Notes: generated from the sequence alone by a model not told the origin. A DNA stretch of 32,685 nt from Alphaproteobacteria bacterium (GCA_900768465.1 CAAGCY010000010.1:1-32685), one strand, 5' to 3'. Positions 1-8,189 are shown, counted from the stretch's first letter. Translations and numbers: made by a program.

Positions 1-1
1 G

Positions 2-205
2 CATATGCCATTTGCGCCCGCCGGGGCTGTGCCTCCGGTGCAAACGAACGGCAATGCGGTGCCGCCGCCCCCTCCGCCGATGCCGACGAACGGCAAAGTT
101 GTTCCGCCGCCGATTAACGGGGTGCATATGCCGTTTGCACCCGCCGGGGCTGTTCCTCCGGTGCAAACGAACGGCAATGCGGTGCCGCCGCCCCCTCCGC
201 CTGCT
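2..205 (+). repeat. 123-bp in-frame tandem repeat (proline-rich)
   Basis: The unit starting CATATGCC at 2 recurs at 125, a period of 123 bp or 41 codons. About the first 80 bp of each copy are nearly identical, differing at a few silent positions. The second copy then diverges into the C-terminal tail. The array probably continues upstream of the window, so copy number cannot be given. Confidence 0.85.
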
Positions 206-343
206 CAGTCTTTGCAGGGCAAGCTGAATCAGATGTCGCACAAGCCGAACTTGATGCAGACGTTGCAAAGCAAAACGGTGCAAAAGGATGCCGCTCCGAA
301 GATACCGGCAAAACAGGCTGTTCGGCAGGGCGAATCCAGATAA
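2..343 (+). CDS. Proline-rich tandem-repeat protein, C-terminal part (5' end outside window)
   Basis: The frame is open at the window edge, so only the last 113 codons are seen. An ATG at 5 lies inside a repeat and is probably internal, because the preceding codon (CAT) also precedes the equivalent ATG at 128. The visible part holds two copies of a 41-residue unit beginning HMPFAPAGAVPPVQTNG, each with runs of five or six prolines, followed by a charged, glutamine-rich tail (about 45 residues) containing LMQTLQSKT and ending KQAVRQGESR. No enzymatic domain or membrane segment is visible. The family is unknown to me. The tail resembles that of the minus-strand gene at 32481, which suggests a lineage-specific protein family. 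A terminator follows directly. Confidence 0.6.
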   Translation, partial: HMPFAPAGAVPPVQTNGNAVPPPPPPMPTNGKVVPPPINGVHMPFAPAGAVPPVQTNGNAVPPPPPPAQSLQGKLNQMSHKPNLMQTLQSKTVQKDAAPKIPAKQAVRQGESR

Positions 344-349
344 CAAACA

Positions 350-377
350 AAAAGGCGGGTGAAAATTCCCGCCTTTT
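350..377 (+). terminator. Rho-independent terminator
   Basis: A 10-bp perfect stem (AAAAGGCGGG / CCCGCCTTTT) closes an 8-nt loop, with the U-rich side built into the stem, 7 nt after the stop codon of the proline-rich gene. Confidence 0.8.
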
Positions 378-391
378 CATATTTTGAAATC

Positions 392-420
392 TTGAGATTT
401 TTTTGCGGCGGGAGTATATT
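392..420 (+). promoter_or_regulatory. Predicted sigma-70 promoter for the 65-aa gene and dehydrogenase
   Basis: TTGAGA at 392-397 and TATATT at 415-420 are separated by exactly 17 nt; each hexamer matches the consensus at five of six positions. It lies just after the terminator and about 40 nt before the first start codon, where an operon promoter is expected. Confidence 0.55.
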
Positions 421-458
421 TCAAAACAGGAACACATCTGAAACAGGAATGGTAAGAG

Positions 459-656
459 ATGTCTAAATTAAGCGATAAATCTTTGGTTAAAAAATTCGCA
501 AAAGGCGCGCCCGTCAGCGTCGAACTGGGCGGAACGCCGGAAAACGCAATCGCAAACGAAAAATTGCGCGCGTCCATTTTGCGCGACACGGAACGCAAAT
601 CCTTGGAAGCGGAACGCGTTTCTTCGCATTTGTCCGAAGCCATGCTTTACCGTTGA
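459..656 (+). CDS. Small basic/acidic protein of unknown function, 65 aa
   Basis: ATG start preceded by a weak purine-rich stretch (GGTAAGAG). The 65-residue product is strongly charged, has no cysteine, signal peptide or membrane segment, and its second half (residues about 30-60) is likely helical and rich in Glu, Arg and Ser. I do not recognise the family. It follows a good promoter and terminates 14 nt before the dehydrogenase start, so the two are probably co-transcribed. The codon choice resembles that of its neighbours, which supports a real gene, but the short length keeps confidence moderate. Confidence 0.55.
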   Translation: MSKLSDKSLVKKFAKGAPVSVELGGTPENAIANEKLRASILRDTERKSLEAERVSSHLSEAMLYR

Positions 657-670
657 TAAAAGGAAACGAA

Positions 671-1759
671 ATGAAACGCGAAACGGTTGCTTTGCCAAAC
701 TATGTCATCGGCGCGGATGCTTATGAAACCGCGGCGGATATTTTGAAACAATACGGAAAAACAGCAGTCATCGTCGGCGGAAAACGCGCGACGGCGGCGG
801 GCGGAGATCTGTTGGAAAACGCTTTGAAGCGGGTGAATGTCACAGTTTTGGGGCGCGCGCTGTTCACGGGCAGTTCGACATACGAAAACGTGGACGCTTT
901 GGCTGAAATCGACGCGGTAAAGTCAGCCGATATGATTTTGGCGATGGGTGGGGGAAAATGTTGCGACACTTGCAAAGTGTTGGCGGAAAAGCTGGGTAAG
1001 CCGCTGTTCACGTTCCCGACCATTGCGTCAAACTGCGCGCCGTGTACCGCGTTGGCGATTATGTACAACGCGGACGGCAGTTTCAAAAACAATTATTACA
1101 GCAAACAGCCTCCGCTGTTCGTGTTTATCAACGATGCCGTCATCGCCAAAGCGCCGATTGAATACTTGCAGGCTGGCATTGGCGACGCTTTGAGCAAAGA
1201 ACCCGAAGTCAAGCTGGCTTTGCGTCATGTCGAGCTTGACCAGAATCTGCTCTTGGGGCGCTGTTTGTGCGATGCCTGCACCGAACCTTTGCTGAAATAC
1301 GGGGCGGAAGCGTTGGCGTCGTGCCGTGCGGGAAAATCGTCCCAAGCTTTGCAGGAGGTCGCGCTGGACATTGTGATTTCAACGGGATTGGTCAGCAATA
1401 TGACGGTTTGTCCCGAATTTTACTACAATACAAATTTAGCGCACTGCTTTTACTACGGGGCGACGATTTTCCCCGTGTATCATGACTATCTGCACGGCTA
1501 TTGGGTGGCGTACGGTGTTTTGGTGCTGTTGGATTATGACGGTCAAACCGAACTGCGCGACCGCGTGATGCGCTTTTACCGCGAAGCCCGCCTGCCGACC
1601 AAATTGGCTGACTTGGGATTGACGGAAGCGGATTTGCCCGCTTTGGTCGAAAAAGCGACCAAAGTCCCCGGCTGGAAAATCGAAGGCGAGGATTTGTCCG
1701 CCGACCGCTTTATGCAGGCGATTAAAAACGTGGACAAGCTGGGAAAAGCGGCGGACTGA
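671..1759 (+). CDS. Iron-containing alcohol dehydrogenase family protein (GldA/HcxA-like)
   Basis: This 362-residue cytosolic NAD(P)-dependent oxidoreductase belongs to the group III metal-dependent alcohol dehydrogenases, whose members oxidise glycerol or reduce alpha-keto acids. Visible hallmarks are the dinucleotide-binding GGGK segment (residues 93-96, inside AMGGGKCCDTCK) and three metal ligands expected from the glycerol dehydrogenase fold: Asp172 (GIGDALSK), His258 (NLAHCFYYG) and His275 (HDYLHGYW). The length equals that of the family. I chose ATG 671 because AAGGA lies 6 nt upstream; a TTG at 653 would overlap the previous stop and lacks a site. Substrate cannot be read from sequence. 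The protein is unusually rich in cysteine around the active site. It is probably in an operon with the 65-aa gene. Confidence 0.85.
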   Translation: MKRETVALPNYVIGADAYETAADILKQYGKTAVIVGGKRATAAGGDLLENALKRVNVTVLGRALFTGSSTYENVDALAEIDAVKSADMILAMGGGKCCDTCKVLAEKLGKPLFTFPTIASNCAPCTALAIMYNADGSFKNNYYSKQPPLFVFINDAVIAKAPIEYLQAGIGDALSKEPEVKLALRHVELDQNLLLGRCLCDACTEPLLKYGAEALASCRAGKSSQALQEVALDIVISTGLVSNMTVCPEFYYNTNLAHCFYYGATIFPVYHDYLHGYWVAYGVLVLLDYDGQTELRDRVMRFYREARLPTKLADLGLTEADLPALVEKATKVPGWKIEGEDLSADRFMQAIKNVDKLGKAAD

Positions 1760-1807
1760 TAATTTTAGTTGACGAACGGCAAAACTTTCGCTAAAACAAA
1801 AGCCAAC

Positions 1808-1897
1808 GGAGGGTGGGCAGGATGGTAATGCAGCGGATTGCTAATCCGTACACGGGGTTAAACCCGTGAGTGGGTTCGATTCCCACATCCTCCGCCA
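1808..1897 (+). tRNA. tRNA-Ser(GCT), CCA encoded
   Basis: A class II tRNA folds fully. The acceptor stem pairs GGAGGGT (1808-1814) with ATCCTCC (1887-1893), followed by discriminator G and encoded CCA. The anticodon stem is GCGGA/TCCGT with loop TTGCTAA, giving anticodon GCT at 1840-1842. A long variable arm is typical for serine, and the T arm is GTGGG-TTCGATT-CCCAC (1870-1886). It reads AGC and AGU codons. A terminator follows within 5 nt. Confidence 0.96.
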
Positions 1898-1901
1898 CTT
1901 G

Positions 1902-1933
1902 AAAAAAGCACCTGAAAAAGGTGCTTTTTTTTG
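1902..1933 (+). terminator. Rho-independent terminator of tRNA-Ser
   Basis: Stem AAAAAAGCACC / GGTGCTTTTTT with a short loop and a T run extending to 1932, directly after the tRNA. Confidence 0.85.
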
Positions 1934-1957
1934 TGCGGAGTTGAGGGGCAAAAAAAG

Positions 1958-2021
1958 CCGTCCGACAAGAAATAAAAGGGTGTTTTGTTCGGAGGAGAGA
2001 CCTTCAATTCCAATCGGACGG
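1958..2021. repeat. Spaced 8-bp inverted repeat in the intergenic region
   Basis: CCGTCCGA (1958-1965) and TCGGACGG (2014-2021) are perfect inverse complements separated by 48 nt, in the 150-bp gap between the tRNA terminator and the 3' end of the minus-strand gene. There is no T run beyond either arm, so it is not a clear terminator. It may be a REP-like element or chance. Confidence 0.3.
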
Positions 2022-2084
2022 TTGTTTGTGTAACGCAACAATATGCGAAAAACTTACGAAAAAAAAAGTCAACTTGCAAAAAAA

Positions 2085-3239
2085 TTATTCGATGTTGTGT
2101 TCGTTGGAACGATCCAGCAATTCGTCGCGGACAAAGTCCTGACGGATGCGGAATTGTTCGGTCTGACGGACGGTGTCAGCCCCCAGCAGATTTTCGTAAT
2201 TTTCACGGATGCGGGCGGCTTGAACGGCAACGGCTTGGAATCGGATGGCTTCTGCTTGTTCGGCGGCGTATTGCGCGGCGTAGTCGTCCTTTTCTCCGAT
2301 TTCGGCGGCTTTGTCGAACGTTGCGGCGGCTTTGTCGGTTTTGCCGCTTTCCGCATACGCGCGCCCCATCATCGCGATGGTCAAAGCGTTGTCGGGTTCG
2401 CGTTCGTCGGATTCTTTCAATTCCGCAAAGCTGCGTTCGGGGTCGTGCGGACGGGTCAAAACGGCAATCGCGCGGTGCAAAGCGGCGGATTCATGCAAAG
2501 CGTCCCGTTTGACATCGCCGCGGTGCGTGGCTTCGGCGCGTTTGTCGGCGTCGTTTGCGCGGCGGGACAGGTAGTCGCAAGCGTTTTCGTAATCCCCGCG
2601 CAACAAAGCGCTTAACGCTCCCTTGCGTTCAAAATCGGCATTCATGCCGATAACCGCCGTTTTGGCGTCGTTTTTTTTCAAAAAAGCTTCCATCGCATCA
2701 ATCATCGGCTGCAATTCCATCGGCGGAATATCGGCGGCGCAACGCGATGTCAAAGCTTTTGCAAGGGCTTGTCCCGACAAGCCTTTGTTCGTCAAAGCCA
2801 AAATTTCGTCAATCAGTTTTTCCGCCTGTTCGCGCAGTCCTTTGACGGCTTCCTTGTTTTCGCCCAGCTCGTCCTTTTCGCGTTCCTGTTCGTCCTGCCG
2901 CTCCTGTTCCTGCTGTAATTCGGAGGGCTTTTCCTTGTCGTCGTCAAACAGTTCGAACAATTCTTTGAGCTTTTCCTGTTCCGTTTTTTCCAGCTGCCGC
3001 TCTTGCTCTTGTTCCCGATCCGATTCGGATTCTGCGGAGGCGTCGCCGCTTCCCGCCGCGGGGGAGGCTTTGCCCAAATCCGCCAAACACCCCAAAGCTC
3101 CGTCCGATTTGCCGCCTTTGGGCATTGCCAGCCGCACCGCCAGCCGCAAAGTCAGCAGCCCGAGCAGTCCCGCCGCTCCCCACATAAACGGAGAAGACGG
3201 AATGGACGCGTCGTTGAAAAGATTTGGGTCAAAGGACAT
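2085..3239 (-). CDS. Membrane-anchored coiled-coil/TPR-like protein of unknown function
   Basis: The product (384 residues from ATG 3239; a GTG at 3257 would add six) starts with a short polar tail, then one hydrophobic segment near residues 19-37 ending in basic residues. A long, highly charged Glu/Gln/Arg region follows at about 65-140 (QEQEQERQ, QQEQERQDEQEREKD), predicted coiled coil. The C-terminal half is helical, with tetratricopeptide-like segments such as NALTIAMMGRAYAESGKTDKAAATFDKAAEIGE. It is probably an inner-membrane scaffold with a helical-repeat domain; no catalytic motif is seen. No strong ribosome site precedes either start. It is divergent from the gene at 3324 and convergent with the tRNA. 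I do not recognise a named family. Confidence 0.75.
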   Translation of the reverse strand: MSFDPNLFNDASIPSSPFMWGAAGLLGLLTLRLAVRLAMPKGGKSDGALGCLADLGKASPAAGSGDASAESESDREQEQERQLEKTEQEKLKELFELFDDDKEKPSELQQEQERQDEQEREKDELGENKEAVKGLREQAEKLIDEILALTNKGLSGQALAKALTSRCAADIPPMELQPMIDAMEAFLKKNDAKTAVIGMNADFERKGALSALLRGDYENACDYLSRRANDADKRAEATHRGDVKRDALHESAALHRAIAVLTRPHDPERSFAELKESDEREPDNALTIAMMGRAYAESGKTDKAAATFDKAAEIGEKDDYAAQYAAEQAEAIRFQAVAVQAARIRENYENLLGADTVRQTEQFRIRQDFVRDELLDRSNEHNIE

Positions 3240-3323
3240 ATTTTGAATTGCTTTCACAAAAAATGTTTTATACGTTAAGCATAGCAGGCTTATTTTTTTT
3301 ATACAACGGTTTGAGTCGAAACA

Positions 3324-4349
3324 ATGGGGTATTTATCTAAACGCAAGTTCCAGGAACGCGAACGATCCACAACGCTGTTTTTGCTGATGGCGATACCGAC
3401 GCTGACTTTGCTGGGAACGCTGGGACGCAGTGCGGATTGGCGGTTGGACTACATCGGTGAATTCAAAGCGCAGGCGGCTTTTTTAAGCATGGCGCTGTGC
3501 GTGTGGTGCGTGGTTAAAAAGCGGTGGATGGAATCGGCGGTGTTTGTTTTGTTCGCCGTTTTGAATCTGGCTTTGGTCGCGTCGCATTATCATTTGAGCG
3601 AACGGGAATCCCGTCTGCCCGAAGACAGCTATCGTTTCACGTTTTTGTACCAAGACTTGAAAGGCGCGGACGAACACGACGACGATGTGCGCCGCGTGCT
3701 GGATTCGACGGATGCCGATTTGGTGCTTTGGACGAACGTCCCCGTTGAAATTTACCGCAAACTTAACGAAATCAAGGGCGCATACTATCTGCAGAACCAG
3801 TCGTTCAACAAACAGGGCAAAATGATGCTGATTCTGGCGCGCACCCCCGGAACGGCGCGCGGATTGGTCGACGACGACGCGGGCATTTGGGTTTCGCGTG
3901 TTATCGGCACGCGCAAGCTGACGCTGGCTTTGACGTCGCTGGGCGACCCGTGGAGCCGAAAAAGCTACAAAATCGCGTCGGAAAAAATCGCCGCTTTGGC
4001 GAACTTTGTCCGCAGTCGGGACGAACCCGTCGTTTTAATCGGCGGCTTCGGCGCATCGGGGTGGAGCTATCTGCTCAAGCCCTTGGAGGATGTCGGCGGA
4101 CTGCAAACCGACAGCACGGTGGTTTTGACGGCGGGGGCGAACCGTCCGTGGTTTTTGCGCCGACCGTCCGACTATGTTTATGTTCATCCCGGAATGGAAG
4201 TGGCGGATTTGCGCGCGACGGAATCGTTCGGAACGAATCACGTCGGGCTGACGGGAACGCTGAAAATCGCCCCGATACGCAAGGAAATCGAGTTCTTTGA
4301 ACTGGAGCCCACGCTGCCCGAGGAAGATTTGCTTCAGCCGCCGTTATAA
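3324..4349 (+). CDS. Membrane protein with degenerate endonuclease/exonuclease/phosphatase-like domain
   Basis: Three hydrophobic segments (about 15-33, 49-64 and 68-89) precede a 240-residue domain whose layout matches membrane-linked EEP-superfamily proteins such as YafD. The expected motifs are eroded. The metal-binding LQE position reads LWTNV (135-139). The usual GDFN reads GGFGASGW (240-247), losing both Asp and Asn. The terminal SDH reads TNHVG (304-308), keeping only the His. SDYVYV (282-287) corresponds to the IDHV strand. This suggests a non-catalytic family member, although homology itself is judged by eye. The 341-aa frame is intact. Its stop overlaps the stop of the convergent TPR gene (4344-4349). 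Confidence 0.7.
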   Translation: MGYLSKRKFQERERSTTLFLLMAIPTLTLLGTLGRSADWRLDYIGEFKAQAAFLSMALCVWCVVKKRWMESAVFVLFAVLNLALVASHYHLSERESRLPEDSYRFTFLYQDLKGADEHDDDVRRVLDSTDADLVLWTNVPVEIYRKLNEIKGAYYLQNQSFNKQGKMMLILARTPGTARGLVDDDAGIWVSRVIGTRKLTLALTSLGDPWSRKSYKIASEKIAALANFVRSRDEPVVLIGGFGASGWSYLLKPLEDVGGLQTDSTVVLTAGANRPWFLRRPSDYVYVHPGMEVADLRATESFGTNHVGLTGTLKIAPIRKEIEFFELEPTLPEEDLLQPPL

Positions 4350-5576
4350 AGCGGCAATTCGTTGTTTCAATTCGGCGGCGTGTTCGTCGTCGCCGTTTTC
4401 CGCGAACAAAGCGGCGGCTTTTTCCCAGTATTCGGATGCGCGCTGTTTATCGCCCTTGTTATGCGCGATAAGCCCCAAATTGCAACAGTCGGATGCAATG
4501 CCGAACGCGCGGTGCAGACGCTGTTCCAAATGCAGGGAGTCTTTAAATCGGCTTTCGGCGTCGTCCCAGCGGCGGCGGCGCAAATAGAACAAGCCCAAAG
4601 TCGACGACGCGTTGGCGACTTCGTTTTGTTTTTTCAGCTTTTTGAACAGCTCCAATGCCGACAGCAGCAGCGTTTCGATTTGAGAATCCTCGGCGGATTC
4701 ATCCAGCCGCAACCGCGCGTACAACAGCGAGTTGTCGGCGATTTCAAACTCGTCTTCGCTTGCCAGCGCGCGGTTTAAAGCCTCGAACGCCGTATCCAAA
4801 GCGTGTTTTCCCGTGCGCGTCAGCGTCAAGTCGTTCATGACGCGGCTTTGCATGACTTTGTCGTCCGTTTTTTCAAACAAAGCGAGCGCTTGCGTCAAGT
4901 GAGCATCGGCTTTGTCCGTCTGCCCCGCGCGCAGAAAGCACAGCCCCAGCTGCCGCCATTCGCACGCCGCGTCGAAATCGGCGTTCAAGCTTTCGTAAAG
5001 TTTCAAAGCTTCGGCATGATACGCCAGCGCTTCGTCGAAACGGTCGCAGGCTTCGCATACCATGCCCAAGTTTCCGGCGGATTCCGCCACTCCTTTCGGG
5101 TAATTGCGCTTTTCGGCGATTTTGCGGGCGGCAAGGAACAGTTCCTCGGCGCTTTCAAACGCCGCGCCCAAACGGTACACCGTCCCCAGCCGATTGGCGG
5201 CGCGGAAGTATTCGGCGTCTTCGCCCATGTCTTCAAACACGCGCAAAGCCATGGACAGCAGGCGTTCGGCTTCCGCCAAATTCGCCTGATGCACGGAAAC
5301 GAAAGCCAAATCGGCATATGCTTTGGCGTAGGCAAGCTTGTTTTTCTTCCAATGAAACAGCGTTTTCAGACGCACGCGGGGAATGCCGTTTTTAAAGGAA
5401 AAAAATCGCCCTTCGTCGAAAATCTTGGTCAAAGCCTGTTCGGCTTCGTCGTATCGGGCGTCTTCCAGCAAAGCGCGCCCCAAATCCAGCCAGTTTTCGA
5501 TTTTGTCGGGTTCGTTTCGGCAAATCAAACGGCAGTTTTCAATCAGTTGTTTTGTTTTTTCACGCGTTTGATTCAT
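4344..5576 (-). CDS. Tetratricopeptide repeat protein
   Basis: I chose ATG 5576 because AAGGAG sits 8 nt upstream; an in-frame start at 5648 has no such site. The 410-residue protein is built of TPR units almost throughout. Clear examples are LGRALLEDARYDEAEQALTK, AGNLGMVCEACDRFDEALAY, RQLGLCFLRAGQTDKADAHL, LGLFYLRRRRWDDAESRFKD and CNLGLIAHNKGDKQRASEYW, with the canonical G/A/Y positions of the 34-residue helix pair. No signal peptide or membrane segment is seen, so it is probably a cytosolic adaptor for protein-protein interaction. Partners are unknown. It converges on and overlaps the EEP-like gene by 6 nt and diverges from the Lon-like protease. Confidence 0.88.
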   Translation of the reverse strand: MNQTREKTKQLIENCRLICRNEPDKIENWLDLGRALLEDARYDEAEQALTKIFDEGRFFSFKNGIPRVRLKTLFHWKKNKLAYAKAYADLAFVSVHQANLAEAERLLSMALRVFEDMGEDAEYFRAANRLGTVYRLGAAFESAEELFLAARKIAEKRNYPKGVAESAGNLGMVCEACDRFDEALAYHAEALKLYESLNADFDAACEWRQLGLCFLRAGQTDKADAHLTQALALFEKTDDKVMQSRVMNDLTLTRTGKHALDTAFEALNRALASEDEFEIADNSLLYARLRLDESAEDSQIETLLLSALELFKKLKKQNEVANASSTLGLFYLRRRRWDDAESRFKDSLHLEQRLHRAFGIASDCCNLGLIAHNKGDKQRASEYWEKAAALFAENGDDEHAAELKQRIAAL

Positions 5577-5717
5577 TTTCGGCTCCTTGCAGATATATTT
5601 AGGATAGCGGAGCGCGGTTTTAAATTCCTTAACGAAAATATTTTTCAAAGTTAAGCGCTGTTTTACCTTTTATCTATATAAGGAATCTTACCCGAATCAG
5701 AATTGAAAGGCACATCC

Positions 5718-8189
5718 ATGACGTCACCCTTATCCGCAGAACAGCTGTATTCAACGTGCAATTTGGATTTTTTGTCGTTTAAAACGACCGACGATTTGCA
5801 GGATTTGTCCGAACCGCTGGGGCAAGAGCAGGCGATTGAGGCGATTAAGTTCTGCATCAACGTCGATTCCTACGGCTACAATCTGTTTTGCATCGGACCC
5901 GAAGGAACGGGCAAAGCGTCTTTGGTGCGTCAAATTTTGAACAAAGCGTCCGAAACGCGCAAAACGCCCGACGATTGGTGCTATGTGTACAACTTTGAAA
6001 CGCCGTACAAGCCCGCCGCTTTGCGGATGCCCGCGGGAAAAGCCCGCCCGTTCGCCAAAGACGTCGACAAGCTGATAGAAGACTTGCGCGTCGCTTTACC
6101 CGCCGTGTTCGAAGGCGAAAAATACAAAGCTGCTCTGAAGCACATCGAAGACAGCTTCCGCGACCAGAAAACGCAATACTTTGACGACATTCAAAAGCAT
6201 ACGACGGGCAAAAACGTGTCGGTTCTGCGCATGCCCGTGGGGCTGGTCGTCGCGCCGACCCGCGACGGCGAGGTTTTAAGCCCCGAAGCGTTTGAAAAAT
6301 TGACCGAAGAAGAACAGCAGGAAGTCTTGGCGGAACTGAATTCGGCGCAGGCGGAGCTGGAAAACGCCGTCCGCGACATCCCCAAGTGGGAAAAGGAACA
6401 GCGCGAACAAATCAAAAAGCTGAACGAGGAATTCGCCGACATCGCCATCAAGCACCTGATTGACGACTTGAAGAAAAAATACCGCCGCAACAAAGACGTT
6501 ACGGCTTTCCTGCGCGCGATTTACAAAGACATCATCGACAACATCGCCCTGTTCATCGCGACGACGGGCGACGACGCGAACACCGCGGACGCTTCGGACG
6601 ACGAACAGCCGTCGGCGGAAGAAGACCAGCTGATGAGCCTGATTGCCAAACAAAAATCCGAAACGCCCTTGCGCCGCTACAAAGTCAACGTTCTGGTCGA
6701 TCATACGGACTGCAAAGGCGCGCCGCTGGTGTTTTTGGAACATCCGATTTTGACGAACCTGATCGGGCGCGTGGACAGACAACAGCAGTTCGGCGCGTTG
6801 ATTACCGACTTTAATATGATTAAAGCGGGGGCTTTGCACGACGCGAACGGGGGATTTCTGGTCATCGAAGCCAAAGATTTGATGAATCAGCCCGCGTCGT
6901 GGGAATGCTTGAAGCGCGCTTTGCGGTCGAAAAAAATCACCATGGACCCGCCCGCGACGGACGGCGGCATGACGACGACCATTCTGGAACCCGAAGCGAT
7001 TCCGCTGAACATCAAAGTCGTTTTGCTGGGCGAACCCGATTTGTATTACACGCTGGCGGAAAACGACCCCGACTTTCCCGAATTGTTCAAAGTCGAAGCC
7101 AACTTTTTCCCCACAATGGAAAAGAACGAAGCCAATATCACGAAATACGCGCGATTGATAGCCACGCAGGCGCGGCGCAACCACTTGCGCCCGCTGGAAC
7201 AAGGCGCGGTCGCCCGCTTGATTGAACACGGGTCGCGATTGGCGGACGACAGTCAAAAGCTGACCGCGCACATCGCGTCCATCAGCGATTTGATTCGCGA
7301 AGCCAACTATTGCGCGATGACGGACAAATCGACGGTTATCACCTGCGATCACATCGAACGGGCGATTGTGTCGAAAATCAAACGCGCCGACCGTATCCAA
7401 GACCGCATGGCGGAACAAATCCGCCGCGGTTCCGTCATGATTGACACCGAAGGCGCGGCTGTCGGGCAAATCAACGGATTGGCGGTGTTTGAATACGGGC
7501 AGGTTTCGTTCGGCAAGCCCAGCCGCATTACTTGCTTGACGCGCTTGGGGTCGGGGGGCGTTCTGGACATCGAACGCGAAGTCGATTTGGGCGGACCGCT
7601 TCACACCAAAGGCGTTTTGATATTGTCAAGCTTTCTGGCGGCGCGGTTTGCAAAGAATTCGCCCCTGTATTTGACGGCAAGCCTTGTCTTTGAACAGTCT
7701 TACGGCGAAGTTGACGGGGATTCCGCGTCGTCGACCGAATTGTACGCTCTGCTGTCCAGTCTGGCGAACGCCCCGATACGGCAAAGTCTGGCGGTTACGG
7801 GGTCGGTCAACCAGTTCGGTCAAATCCAAGCCATCGGCGGCGTCAACGAAAAAATCGAAGGATTCTTCGACGTGTGCAAAATGCGCGGATTGACGGGCAA
7901 GCACGGCGTTTTGATTCCGAAAACGAACGTTGAAAACCTGATGCTGCGCAAAGACGTCGTTGAAGCGTGCAAAGCGGGACTGTTTAATATTTATCCCGTC
8001 GAAACGGTCGACGAAGGCATCGAAATCCTGACGGGAATGCCCGCGGGCGAACGCGACGAAAGCGGCAATTACCCCGCCGAATCGATTAACGGACGCGTGC
8101 AAAAACAGCTGAACACCTATCTGGCGCACGCCTTGGAATACAAGCGGCAGGGCAATATGCCGCCCCAAACCCGTCCGATTGTGGCGTAA
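5718..8189 (+). CDS. Lon-family (LonB/YcbZ-type) ATP-dependent protease
   Basis: An 823-residue protein with an N-terminal AAA+-like ATPase region (Walker A GPEGTGKAS, residues 60-68) and a Walker B-like strand in GGFLVIEAKDLMNQPASWE. A long charged helical insert lies at about 200-310, and a Lon-type protease domain forms the C-terminus. The catalytic dyad is visible: Ser669 in VDGDSASS and Lys712 in GGVNEKIEG, 43 residues apart exactly as in classical Lon. The family degrades unfolded or regulatory proteins, although YcbZ-type members often have a weak ATPase. ATG 5718 is preceded by AAAGG at a good distance; TTG 5703 is an unlikely alternative. A TATATA box lies near 5675. A terminator follows the gene. 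Confidence 0.93.
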   Translation: MTSPLSAEQLYSTCNLDFLSFKTTDDLQDLSEPLGQEQAIEAIKFCINVDSYGYNLFCIGPEGTGKASLVRQILNKASETRKTPDDWCYVYNFETPYKPAALRMPAGKARPFAKDVDKLIEDLRVALPAVFEGEKYKAALKHIEDSFRDQKTQYFDDIQKHTTGKNVSVLRMPVGLVVAPTRDGEVLSPEAFEKLTEEEQQEVLAELNSAQAELENAVRDIPKWEKEQREQIKKLNEEFADIAIKHLIDDLKKKYRRNKDVTAFLRAIYKDIIDNIALFIATTGDDANTADASDDEQPSAEEDQLMSLIAKQKSETPLRRYKVNVLVDHTDCKGAPLVFLEHPILTNLIGRVDRQQQFGALITDFNMIKAGALHDANGGFLVIEAKDLMNQPASWECLKRALRSKKITMDPPATDGGMTTTILEPEAIPLNIKVVLLGEPDLYYTLAENDPDFPELFKVEANFFPTMEKNEANITKYARLIATQARRNHLRPLEQGAVARLIEHGSRLADDSQKLTAHIASISDLIREANYCAMTDKSTVITCDHIERAIVSKIKRADRIQDRMAEQIRRGSVMIDTEGAAVGQINGLAVFEYGQVSFGKPSRITCLTRLGSGGVLDIEREVDLGGPLHTKGVLILSSFLAARFAKNSPLYLTASLVFEQSYGEVDGDSASSTELYALLSSLANAPIRQSLAVTGSVNQFGQIQAIGGVNEKIEGFFDVCKMRGLTGKHGVLIPKTNVENLMLRKDVVEACKAGLFNIYPVETVDEGIEILTGMPAGERDESGNYPAESINGRVQKQLNTYLAHALEYKRQGNMPPQTRPIVA

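Noticed and set aside
1808..2085. Possible integrated element at tRNA-Ser
   Set aside because: No integrase, no repeated tRNA end and no change in gene style downstream; a normal terminator follows the tRNA.
3240..3323. Divergent promoters between the coiled-coil gene and the EEP-like gene
   Set aside because: TATACA- and TATAAA-like boxes occur in this AT-rich gap, but no -35 at proper spacing was found for either, so no site was called.
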